Shown here one piece after another: positions 1-7,134 of a DNA stretch of 64,000 nt. Positions within the stretch are counted from its first letter, which is position 1, and each line of letters begins with the position of its first letter. Below the pieces are notes generated by a model. The model searched no databases, was not told the DNA's origin, and worked only from the letters and a program-made list of their open reading frames with translations. The translations under genes were made by a program, and so were the position numbers. The stretch comes from Yanghanlia caeni. Lineage in GTDB: Bacteria > Pseudomonadota > Gammaproteobacteria > Burkholderiales > Burkholderiaceae_B. The DNA lies in NCBI GenBank assembly GCA_030733815.1, contig JAUZQE010000001.1, positions 1-64,000 on the forward strand. The letters are read 5' to 3'.

Positions 1-2
1 TG

Positions 3-203
3 CGCACGTTGCTGATTCACGGCGCGCGCAGTGTGTTGCAGCATGCCAAAGACCCCGGCCCGTGGGTTCAGCAGTTGGGGCAAAGGCGCCCACCCAACGT
101 GGTGATCGTGGCCTTGGCCAACAAGATGGCACGAACGATCTGGGCGGTACTCGCCCATGATCGAGCGTACCAGTCAGGACACCTCAGCGTCAGGCCGGCA
201 TGA
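3..203 (+). CDS. IS110/IS1111-family transposase, C-terminal end (5' part lies outside the window)
   Basis: The reading frame is already open at the window edge and ends at 203. The residues LLIHGARSVL near the start and VALANKMARTIWAVLA near the end are the conserved C-terminal block of IS110-family (Transposase_20) recombinases. These are DEDD/serine transposases that move circular intermediates guided by a bridge RNA. Only about 66 residues are visible, so the catalytic N-terminal DEDD domain and completeness of the gene cannot be judged. Whether it belongs to the IS110 or IS1111 subgroup cannot be settled from the C-terminus. The long non-coding tail that follows fits the IS1111 subgroup. 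Confidence 0.75.
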   Translation, partial: RTLLIHGARSVLQHAKDPGPWVQQLGQRRPPNVVIVALANKMARTIWAVLAHDRAYQSGHLSVRPA

Positions 204-490
204 AGCCGACCGCACTGAGGTGATTGAAGATTAACAACATCAACGGAGACTGATCGTCGAAGGTTGCGTGGGCAATCGTCAAGTGATGACAAACACAGGT
301 CGGACCGGGACTTGCCAAGCCTGAATGGTGTCTAGGGCCTTGAGCCCGCCAGGAGAATGAGGCGCAAGTCAGCGGATTTCATCGGGGCCCGCAGCGATAT
401 CGGCTGCAACAAGGCCGGATATAGAGCTGCAACCCTACCTCGTCTGTCATCAACAACGAAAACCCTTGCAAACCGGGAGGCGGTCATATA
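204..490 (+). mobile_element. Probable non-coding right end of the IS110/IS1111 element
   Basis: About 290 bases separate the transposase stop from the next start codon and hold no credible gene. The stretch looks like the 3' non-coding tail seen after IS110-type transposase genes from memory of the family, and a GGGAGGCGGTC motif at 475-484 resembles the terminal part of such tails. The exact terminus was not determined. In the IS1111 subgroup this region encodes the bridge RNA. The element would therefore end about 10 bases before the citE-like start codon at 498. Confidence 0.4.
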
Positions 491-497
491 GCACACC

Positions 498-1385
498 ATG
501 AGCACATTTGCGCGACGCAGCATGCTGATGACGCCGGGCAACCGGCTCGAGCGGATGCTGAAGGCGGCATCGCTCGGGGCCGACGCGCTGGTTTTCGACC
601 TTGAAGATTCGGTGCCCCCCGAGCAGAAGCCCGCGGCACGCAGCACGGTTGCCCGGGCGCTGCAGCAGGCGGCCGATGCCGGCAAGGAATTGTGCGTGCG
701 GGTGAACAGCCTCGGCTCGGGCCACGGCCTGGCCGATCTGCAGGCCATTCCGTGGCACCTGGCCGATTCGATCATGATTCCCAAGGTCGAATCGGCCGAG
801 GAACTGCTGCGGTTCGAGCACGCCCTGGGCGAATGCAACGGACTCGAGGGCCGCAACGGGCCGATCGAGTTCGTCGTGATGCTCGAGACGCCGCGGGGCA
901 TCTTCAATGCCCTGGCCATTACCGACGCCACCGAACGCACCACCGCCCTGTTCTTCGGTTCCGGTGACTACACCTCGGCCATGAATGCCCGGCCACTACC
1001 CGACGTGCTGCAGTACCCCCGCTCGGTGGTGTGCGCGGCGGCGGGCGCGCGCGGCATCCAGGCGATTGATGCGGCGTACTTTCTCAAGGTGAAAGACGCC
1101 GACGCCACCCGCGAAGACGCCGTGCAGGCGCGGCAGTTCGGCTTTGCCGGCAAGGTGGTGTTTCACCCCGCACAGATCGACGTCGTGAACGAGGTGTTCA
1201 CGCCCACCGCAGACGAAATCCGCGAGGCGAGCCTGATCGTCGACGCCTACGAAGCCGCCCGGGCCAAGGGCCTGGGCACGCTGGTGGTCGAGGGGCATTT
1301 CGTTGCCATCGACCTGGTGTTGCCTGCAAGGCGCCGGCTCGAACTGGCGCGCCGCCTCAACCTCATTCCCGGGAATCCTGTATGA
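498..1385 (+). CDS. CitE-like HpcH/HpaI aldolase-family acyl-CoA lyase
   Basis: The 295-residue protein has the HpcH/HpaI aldolase/citrate lyase beta fold. The N-terminal RRSMLMTPGN and DALVFDLEDSV (Mg-binding Asp/Glu region) and the mid-protein FVVMLETPRG and FFGSGDYT motifs mark a CitE-like lyase. Relatives cleave malyl-CoA, methylmalyl-CoA or citramalyl-CoA to an acyl-CoA plus glyoxylate or pyruvate; the substrate here is unknown. The stop overlaps the start of the next gene by ATGA, so the two are translationally coupled paralogues. No strong Shine-Dalgarno lies at usual spacing; GGGAGG at 475-480 is about 17 bases upstream and belongs to the adjacent insertion-sequence end. The native promoter may therefore have been replaced. 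Confidence 0.85.
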   Translation: MSTFARRSMLMTPGNRLERMLKAASLGADALVFDLEDSVPPEQKPAARSTVARALQQAADAGKELCVRVNSLGSGHGLADLQAIPWHLADSIMIPKVESAEELLRFEHALGECNGLEGRNGPIEFVVMLETPRGIFNALAITDATERTTALFFGSGDYTSAMNARPLPDVLQYPRSVVCAAAGARGIQAIDAAYFLKVKDADATREDAVQARQFGFAGKVVFHPAQIDVVNEVFTPTADEIREASLIVDAYEAARAKGLGTLVVEGHFVAIDLVLPARRRLELARRLNLIPGNPV

Positions 1386-2359
1386 CACACCACACAAGCG
1401 GGCGCACACGCCTGCACCGTTCCGAACTGGCCGTTCCGGCCACCAGCGAACGCTTCTTCCAGAAGGCGGCCGACAGCGCCGCCGACGTCATTTTTCTGGA
1501 CCTGGAAGACGCGGTTGCGCCGCGCCTCAAGAACCAGGCGCGCAAGCTGGCGATCGATGCGCTGAACCAGGTCGACTGGGGCAACAAGACCATGGCGGTA
1601 CGGGTCAATGACCTGGAAACGGCCTGGGCGCTCGACGACATCGTTGACGTGGTGAAGCACGCGCCACGGCTCGACATGATTCTGCTGCCCAAGGCGGGCA
1701 GCGGCTTCGATATCCGCTTTGTCGATCAGCTGCTTACGCTGCTGGAGCGCGGCAGTGAGTCGGGCAAGCATATTGGCCTGGAGGCCCTGATCGAAACCGC
1801 CAGGGGCGTGGCCTACGTGGAAGAAATTGCCGCCGCTTCGCCGCGTCTGGAAGCGCTGATTTTCGGCGTGGGCGACTACACGGTGAGCATGCAGACGTTC
1901 GATCGCGTGTACGGCCGCCCCAGCGAACGCTATGCCATTCTCACGCATGGGCAAGAGGCGTCGGCGCCGCGCGAGCTGCACTGGAACGACCAGTGGCATT
2001 TTGCGATGGCCCGCATGGCCAACGCCTGCCGCGCAAACGGCCTGCGCCCCATCGACGGCCCCTTCACCGACTTTGCCGACGAGGCCGGCTACCGTGCCAG
2101 CGCGCGCCGTGCCGCCGCCCTGGGCTTCGAAGGCAAGTGGGCGATCCACCCGGTGCAGATCGATCTGGCCAACGAGGTGTTCTCGCCCAGCGCGCACGAC
2201 CTGGCCTGGGCCGAAGACGTGCAGCGGCTGATGACCGAGGCCCAGGAACGCGGCGATGGTGCCGCCAACGCCGACGGCGTGCTGGTCGACATGGCCCACC
2301 TCAAGCAGGCGCAGGCGATCCTCGAGCGCCAGGAGATGATCCGGCAGGCGCAGGGCTGA
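1382..2359 (+). CDS. CitE-like L-malyl-CoA/beta-methylmalyl-CoA lyase family protein
   Basis: This 325-residue second HpcH/HpaI-family lyase resembles the Mcl/Mch group more than its upstream neighbour does. It has RSELAVPATS near the N-terminus, VIFLDLEDAV (Mg site), ALIETARGV and LIFGVGDYTVSM in the barrel core, and a C-terminal WAIHPVQIDLANEVFSP block. Family members reversibly cleave malyl-CoA-type thioesters with Mg2+. It starts at 1382 in an ATGA overlap with the upstream lyase, so the two are cotranscribed. The pair may form a hetero-complex or act on two related substrates. The GntR-controlled transporter nearby could feed the same pathway, but nothing in the sequence proves that. Confidence 0.85.
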   Translation: MTHHTSGRTRLHRSELAVPATSERFFQKAADSAADVIFLDLEDAVAPRLKNQARKLAIDALNQVDWGNKTMAVRVNDLETAWALDDIVDVVKHAPRLDMILLPKAGSGFDIRFVDQLLTLLERGSESGKHIGLEALIETARGVAYVEEIAAASPRLEALIFGVGDYTVSMQTFDRVYGRPSERYAILTHGQEASAPRELHWNDQWHFAMARMANACRANGLRPIDGPFTDFADEAGYRASARRAAALGFEGKWAIHPVQIDLANEVFSPSAHDLAWAEDVQRLMTEAQERGDGAANADGVLVDMAHLKQAQAILERQEMIRQAQG

Positions 2360-2395
2360 ACAGGCGAGGGGACCCACGCGCTATTGATTACAAAA

Positions 2396-2414
2396 CTATC
2401 ACACTAGGTGGTAG
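2396..2414. promoter_or_regulatory. Imperfect inverted repeat upstream of the decayed toxin-antitoxin locus
   Basis: The arms CTATCAC (2396-2402) and GTGGTAG (2408-2414) pair with one mismatch around a 5-base centre, 9 bases before the toxin start. Toxin-antitoxin operons are usually autorepressed at such a site, so this is probably the old operator. Confidence 0.4.
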
Positions 2415-2423
2415 CATTCGTTC

Positions 2424-2664
2424 ATGAACAGGGTCTTCAAGCTGCGCCACTTTGCCCGATGGATGCGCAAGACTGACTTGACCCGGTGCGCAACTTTGCT
2501 CCGCGGTACAGGAAAGGGCCATGGGGCTTATCGACGCCGACTTAGGCAGCGGATTGTCAAGAAGCGCATCGCTATAGCTAGTAGGGGCAAAAGCAGGGGT
2601 GTGCGGACCCTAATCGCAACAAACCGGAAGAACCGCTGGTTCTTCATCTTCGGCTTTGCGAAGT
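2424..2664 (+). pseudogene. Decayed RelE/HigB-type toxin gene (3' end lost, two frameshifts)
   Basis: The start MNRVFKLRHFARWMRK and the later VKKRIA, RTLIATN and RWFFIFGFAK motifs match the small RelE/HigB-like mRNA-interferase toxins of the PF06296 type. Between them the expected family text (LCSAVQERAMGLIDADLGSGL) is present but in the +1 frame relative to the ends. There are therefore two compensating indels, near 2485 and near 2560. The similarity stops after FGFAK, where the sequence jumps straight into the DNA-binding part of an antitoxin in a different frame. The toxin is very unlikely to be functional. The open frame that continues to 2807 is a by-product of the fusion. Confidence 0.7.
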
Positions 2665-2835
2665 ATCCGCTCGCTACGCGAGCGTTATCAGTTGAGCCAA
2701 TCAGTACTGGCATCGCTGCTGAATACCAGTATCTCTGCCGTGCAGCAATGGGAGTCCGGCGAGAAACGGCCCGGTGGTCCATCCCAAAGGCTGCTCGATA
2801 TCCTTGAACGGAAAGGGCTGGAAGCCTTTGTCTGA
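2665..2835 (+). pseudogene. Antitoxin remnant, helix-turn-helix C-terminal half (HigA/XRE type)
   Basis: In the frame ending with TGA at 2835 the sequence reads IRSLRERYQLSQSVLASLL, then QQWESGEKRP and a final LDILERKGLEAFV. This is the typical XRE-family antitoxin helix-turn-helix and tail. No start codon or N-terminal domain is present because it is fused out of frame to the toxin remnant. It should be read as the 3' survivor of a deletion that removed the toxin end and the antitoxin beginning. A terminator follows 4 bases after the stop, so the original operon end is intact. Confidence 0.7.
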
Positions 2836-2838
2836 GAG

Positions 2839-2877
2839 TAAAAACGGGTGCCTCCCTTTTGGGCGGCGCCCGTTTTT
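2839..2877. terminator. Rho-independent terminator, probably bidirectional
   Basis: An A-run, the stem ACGGGTGCC / GGCGCCCGT, and a T-run (2872-2876) form a strong hairpin with U-tracts on both strands. It separates the rightward toxin-antitoxin remnant from the leftward liv operon, whose last stop is at 2925. Confidence 0.8.
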
Positions 2878-2924
2878 GTTCCAGGTGCCTTCCGTCTACC
2901 AGGCACCCGCCCGCAACTGCGTTA

Positions 2925-3692
2925 TTACTCGTCCTCGTCGGCCACCGCCAGCATGTGGTCGATTTCTTCGGGCACTTCGCCCAGGAACAGGCGCTGCACG
3001 TTGGGGTTCTCGAGCAATTCCCTGGCGTCGCCCGAATACACCACCTGCCCCGTGTGCATGACATAGCCCACATCGGCAATCGCCAGCGCGCGCGAGGCCT
3101 TCTGTTCCACCATGATGATGGTCAGCCCCGTGGTCGCCAGTTCCTGCAACTTGTCGAAGACCTGGTTCACCAGCTTGGGTGACAGGCCCAGCGAAGGTTC
3201 ATCAAGAATGATCGCCGAAGGATTGGTCATCAGCGCCCGGGCGATGGCGAGCATCTGCTGCTCGCCGCCGCTCATGGTGCCGGCCAGCTGGTTCAGTCGC
3301 TGGCCCAGAATCGGGAAGGTCTGGATCATGCGCTCCATGTTCTCTTGAACGACGTCCTTGCGGCCGCCCAGAATGTACGCACCGATATCCAGGTTTTCCC
3401 TGACTGTCATTTCCGGCATAACAATTCGGCCCTGCGGAACGTAGGCCATGCCCCGCGAGAGCCGTTTGTGGGGGGCTTCGTGCGTCACGTCGACCCCCGA
3501 AACGAAGACCTTCCCCGACCAGACGCGCAGCAGGCCCGCCGCAGCCTTGATGGCCGTGGACTTGCCCGCCCCGTTCGAACCGATGACCGCCGCAATCTGG
3601 CCGTTCCTGAATGTCATGTTGGCGTTTCTGACAACGGGAACGTCGCGATATCCGGTGGTAAGCGACTGTAGTTCAAGCAAAATCTCGGACAT
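2925..3692 (-). CDS. livF: Branched-chain amino-acid-type ABC transporter ATP-binding protein LivF
   Basis: The 255-residue ABC ATPase is of the LivF subfamily. The Walker A GSNGAGKST is near residue 35, followed by the signature LSGG-like MSGGEQQM and Walker B AIILDEPSLGLSP. The characteristic LivF text GYRDVPVV and ENLDIGAY is present. I placed the start at MSEILLELQSL (3692) because the 16 upstream in-frame residues look non-coding. It is the last gene of the liv operon, 32 bases after the binding-protein stop, and would pair with LivG at the membrane complex. The gene is intact, but its partners LivG and the binding protein are interrupted. Unless the elements excise, the transporter is probably non-functional. 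Confidence 0.9.
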   Translation of the reverse strand: MSEILLELQSLTTGYRDVPVVRNANMTFRNGQIAAVIGSNGAGKSTAIKAAAGLLRVWSGKVFVSGVDVTHEAPHKRLSRGMAYVPQGRIVMPEMTVRENLDIGAYILGGRKDVVQENMERMIQTFPILGQRLNQLAGTMSGGEQQMLAIARALMTNPSAIILDEPSLGLSPKLVNQVFDKLQELATTGLTIIMVEQKASRALAIADVGYVMHTGQVVYSGDARELLENPNVQRLFLGEVPEEIDHMLAVADEDE

Positions 3693-3724
3693 GGATTGCG
3701 GCTCCGTCTGGTAAGGGTGGGGGA

Positions 3725-5155
3725 TCAGCGCTTGTCCCATGCCGGCATGGGGATTTCCGGCTCCATGGTCTTGAGGTGTTCCGGGAAGGCAATTTCACGC
3801 TGGCCGTCGCGGATCTGTACCAGAAGGCCCTTCACGCCTTCCTGCTTGCCCGTTTGCGGGTTGACCTTGTGGTCGCCCAGCACGGTCTTCGTTTCGAAGG
3901 TGGTCAGCGCCTCGCGCAGTTTCTCCTGGTCGAGCGAACCCACGCTCTTGACCCCGGTGCGCGACAAGCTCCGCCGTTCAGGGCGGGGAAGGATAGCGCG
4001 GACGGCGCAGCCGTCCTATAATGGCATTGCTGCCGACAACCAAGGCAGCCTACGGCAGGGCATGCCGGAAGTAACGCCTGTGGAGATACGAGCAGCGGTT
4101 GCGCACTCGGCCCAGGAACCCACCGAAGCGACTCAGGGCTGCTCAATGCCGCCCCTGAGCGCCGTAGGAATCTCCGGCCTTCAGGCTGGGGAGGATGTCA
4201 ACAGGTGCTCAAGAACGGTGGCACCGGCAAACGAGAACGCAGAGTAGTAGGCGGGCTTTTCCTTGTAGCGCTTCTCGAATTCGGTCACGAACCATTCGTT
4301 GCCCTCGGTTTTCAGGCTGGGCTCGTACAGCGACATGCCGAAGGCATACTCGGAATCGGCACCGGCCGCACGAATGAAGTCGTTGATCGACGCACCGTTA
4401 TGCACGAACACCTTGGGCAGGTAGTTCGATGCCTTCATCTGGCGCACCATCTCGATGGCCTCGTTGGGGTAACCGATCGACACCCACAGGTCGGGCTGCT
4501 TCTGGCGCGCCTGGGCGATCAGCGACGAAAAATCGGTCGTGCCGGCCGGGAAGAATTCCAGCGCCAGAACGTCCATGCCGGTGTCCTTCGCGATCTGCTG
4601 GATGGCCTTGCCCATGTCGCGCGCGGCCGGGTAGTCGCGCCCGAAGAAGACCAGACTCTTGAGCTGATGCTTCTGCGCCAGAGGCCCGATACTGGCCACG
4701 TAGGCGCTGATGGGCGCGGCGGTCTGGAACACGTACTTGAAGTTGCGCTCGTGAATCTGCTCGGAGGCGCCGCCCGAGTTGATGAAGATGCGCTTGTGCT
4801 TGTTGGCCACGGCCGCACCGGTGGCTGATGACGCAGAACCCCACGGGCCCATCAGCAGGTCGACCTTGTCGTCGCTGATGAGCTTTTCATACAGGCGCGC
4901 GGCGGTGGCGGCGTCGCTGCGGTCGTCATACACCACGACTTCCACCTGGCGACCCAGCAGGCCGCCCTCGGCGTTGACCTTGTCGCGCCATAGTTCGACG
5001 CCTTCCCAGTAATGTTTTGCGCTGTCGGCAAGGTTGCCCGATTGCGATAGCGCCATGCCGATGCGAATGGGCCCTTCCTGTGCCTGCACGCCCGACGTCA
5101 AGCTCATGCCGGCGGCAAGAAGCGCCGCGGCAAAGGTCTTGATATACGTTTTCAT
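3725..5155 (-). pseudogene. Periplasmic substrate-binding protein of a Liv-type ABC transporter, split by a 249-bp element
   Basis: Without the insertion at 3953-4201 the gene encodes 393 residues of a Peripla_BP_6 (LivJ/LivK-like) binding protein. It has a signal peptide with AQA-type cleavage near residue 25, then PIRIGMALSQSG, VYDDRSDAATAARLYEKLI and LLMGPWGSASS. The ATG at 5155 is preceded by AGGAG. The 5' piece (5155-4202, 318 codons) now ends in an element-encoded LTSSPA tail and stops at 4181. The 3' piece (3952-3725) keeps the last 75 residues. The join ...ATVLEHL + VKSVGSLDQ... is exactly in frame with no lost or duplicated base. The truncated product lacks the C-terminal lobe, so it probably cannot bind substrate; the natural ligand is not identifiable. 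Confidence 0.85.
3953..4201 (+). mobile_element. 249-bp non-autonomous IS200/IS605-like element, copy 1, with omega-RNA-like right end
   Basis: The element follows a TTGAC pentamer (3948-3952) and ends ...GGAGGATGTCAA. It matches the other two copies base for base. Structures along it are a left-end hairpin CTCCGCC-GTTCAG-GGCGGGG near 3969-3988, a perfect 7-bp hairpin GGACGGC-GCA-GCCGTCC (4000-4016), and a consensus TATAAT (4017-4022). These are followed by GCTGCC/GGCAGC (4029-4049), CGGCA/TGCCG (4053-4067), and a right-end hairpin CTCC-GGCC-TTCA-GGCT-GGGGAG (about 4172-4193). The plus-strand frame reads QEPTEATQG, resembling TnpB C-termini. In complete elements this right end is the 3' part of the TnpB guide RNA. 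No transposase is encoded. The identification comes from family knowledge of the ends, not a database search. Confidence 0.85.
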
Positions 5156-5218
5156 GTCTGCTCCTGTTTGCTTTGATGGATGAGTACTGCGGTATCTCGA
5201 TCCTCTTCCCACACGCCT

Positions 5219-6178
5219 TTAGAAGTAGGCGTCCTTCACTTTCTCGTCTGAGCGGATGTCGTCGGCATCACCGTTGGCGATGATGTGCCCCTCAGCAAGA
5301 ACGTAGAGCTCGTCACAGATGTCCAGCACGATGCGCATTTCGTGATCGATGAAGAACAGCGTGACGCCGCGCGTCTGCAAAACCTTGAGGTGATCGATGA
5401 TGCGGTTCTGCAGGCGCGGATTGATGCCGGCAAAGGGCTCGTCCAGCAGCATGACGCTGGGATTCAGAATCAGCGCACGCGCGATTTCCACCAGCTTGCG
5501 CTGCCCGTACGAAAGCTCGTTGCCCCATTTGTTCTGCAGATGACCGATCTCGAGGAAGTCGAGCAGCTCGAGCGCCCGTTCTACGGCCCGTGCATCGTTC
5601 ATCCCGTGGGCCACCGCCACCAGGTTCTCGAGCACGGTCAGTTCGGCAAATACCCGCGAAATCTGAAACGTGCGCCCGATACCGAACCGGCAGATCTGCG
5701 CCGGGCTGGCGCGCACCAGGTCGTGCCCGTCGAAGGTGACCCGCCCCGAATCGGGCTTGAGTGTGCCGGCGATAATGTTGAAGAGGGTCGATTTGCCCGA
5801 GCCGTTGGGCCCGATCACGCCCGTGATCGAGCCGCGCTTGACCCCGGTGCGCGACAAGCTCCGCCGTTCAGGGCGGGGAAGGATAGCGCGGACGGCGCAG
5901 CCGTCCTATAATGGCATTGCTGCCGACAACCAAGGCAGCCTACGGCAGGGCATGCCGGAAGTAACGCCTGTGGAGATACGAGCAGCGGTTGCGCACTCGG
6001 CCCAGGAACCCACCGAAGCGACTCAGGGCTGCTCAATGCCGCCCCTGAGCGCCGTAGGAATCTCCGGCCTTCAGGCTGGGGAGGATGTCAAGGTGAGGCT
6101 CGCATCGGAAAGCGCGACCCGGCCGCCAAAGCTCTTGCAGATGTTCTCGACGATCAGAATGTCCGGGCTGGCGCTCAT
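5219..6178 (-). pseudogene. livG: Branched-chain amino-acid-type ABC transporter ATP-binding protein LivG, split by a 249-bp element
   Basis: With the insertion at 5843-6091 removed the gene encodes 236 residues of a LivG ATPase. The N-terminus is MSASPDILIVENICKSFGG, with Walker A GPNGSGKST, signature LSYGQRK, Walker B VMLLDEPFAGI, and a C-terminal DAYF typical of LivG. The start at 6178 overlaps the livM stop (ATGA). The element lies between codons 29 and 30, just before the P-loop, so the 5' piece encodes only about 35 residues. The 3' piece contains the complete nucleotide-binding core. That core has an in-frame TTG codon inside the element (LSRTGVKRGS...) that could in principle reinitiate. 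The join SLT + VKRGSITG is seamless and matches normal LivG text. Confidence 0.9.
5843..6091 (+). mobile_element. 249-bp non-autonomous IS200/IS605-like element, copy 2
   Basis: Identical to copy 1 over the full length, inserted after TTGAC (5838-5842) and ending in GTCAA. It lies antisense to livG, as the other copies lie antisense to their hosts. The first bases after the right end are GGTGAGGCTCGCATCGG, which would be the guide segment if the right end is transcribed as an omega RNA. Confidence 0.85.
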
Positions 6179-7134
6179 TTCCTTGCCTCCTGAATGCGCT
6201 GGGCGAAGTGGCGCAGGTGCGCCCGGGCAACCGGCACCAGCGGCCAGTTCTTGCGCTGGGCATACGCCACGATGCCCCGCGGCATGTACAGAATGGTGAC
6301 CAGGATGATCACGCCCACCAGCGACAGATAAATCTCGGGGAAGCGCGCCCACAGCAGCTCGTTGATGACCGACAGTGTCACCACGCCCACCAGCGGGCCG
6401 AATACGGTACCCAGGCCGCCCAGCAGCACCATGGCGATGGTGGTGAGCTCGGTCATCATCGCAAAGGCGGTGAACGGGTCGATATAGCCCAGATAGCTGA
6501 TGTACAGCGAGCCGACCGCACCGGGCATGAGTGCCGACAGCACGAAGGTGCCCACTTTCAGCTGCGTGGAACGCACGCCAAGCGCCGCGGCGGCCGTTTC
6601 GTCTTCACGAATGGTGAGCAGCTGCAGGCCCAGACGCGAACTGTCGAGCCGCCAGGTCAGCGCCACGATCAGCACGGCGAGCCCCGCCACCACGTAATAC
6701 AGCATGTGCAGGTCGGCCACTTCCACATACAGGCCCGTACCCCCGGCGGTAATGCCGTCCAGCCCCATGGCGAGCGATTCGCACACACGGGCGATGCCGA
6801 ACATGCCGATGCCGAAGAACACACCGCTCAGGCGCAGCATGATCATGCCCAGCACCAGGGCGACAAACGCCGTGAAGGCGGCGGCAATGAGCGGAGCCAC
6901 CAGCCACGAGACCCCGGCCTGGATGCACAGCGCACCCACGTAGGCGCCCAGACCGAAGAACGCCACCTGACCGAAGTGCGCGTAGCCGGCATAGCCGCCG
7001 ATCAGGTTCCAGGAATAGGCCAGGCACACGAAGATCAGTGTCTGCACCAGGAAGGACAGACCATACGACTCCACGAAGCCGGGCAGAACGGCAATGGCCG
7101 CAACGGCCGCGACAAGTGCAACGATGCCTTTCAT
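6175..7134 (-). CDS. livM: Branched-chain amino-acid-type ABC transporter permease LivM
   Basis: This hydrophobic 319-residue protein is of the BPD_transp_2 family. It has around eight to ten predicted membrane segments, the conserved SYGLSFLVQTLIF opening, AYSWNLIGGYAGYAHFGQVAFFGLGAY in the first third, and the permease EAA-like region around LTIREDETAAAALGV. I chose the ATG at 7134 (MKGIVALVAAV) because it forms the ATGA overlap with livH; the upstream in-frame stretch is hydrophilic and lies inside livH. It would form the inner-membrane channel with LivH. The gene is intact, but the downstream ATPase LivG is interrupted. Confidence 0.92.
   Translation of the reverse strand: MKGIVALVAAVAAIAVLPGFVESYGLSFLVQTLIFVCLAYSWNLIGGYAGYAHFGQVAFFGLGAYVGALCIQAGVSWLVAPLIAAAFTAFVALVLGMIMLRLSGVFFGIGMFGIARVCESLAMGLDGITAGGTGLYVEVADLHMLYYVVAGLAVLIVALTWRLDSSRLGLQLLTIREDETAAAALGVRSTQLKVGTFVLSALMPGAVGSLYISYLGYIDPFTAFAMMTELTTIAMVLLGGLGTVFGPLVGVVTLSVINELLWARFPEIYLSLVGVIILVTILYMPRGIVAYAQRKNWPLVPVARAHLRHFAQRIQEARK

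Noticed and set aside
3953-4201. Group I intron or IStron interpretation of the 249-bp elements
   Set aside because: A splicing intron would need the sense orientation, but all copies are antisense to their genes. The length is below usual group I size and no group I core was recognised.
3696-4247. 183-residue plus-strand frame through element copy 1 (and the matching frames through copies 2 and 3)
   Set aside because: It is chimeric between host antisense and element sequence. The TnpB-like QEPTEA tail is only the remnant that overlaps the guide-RNA end.
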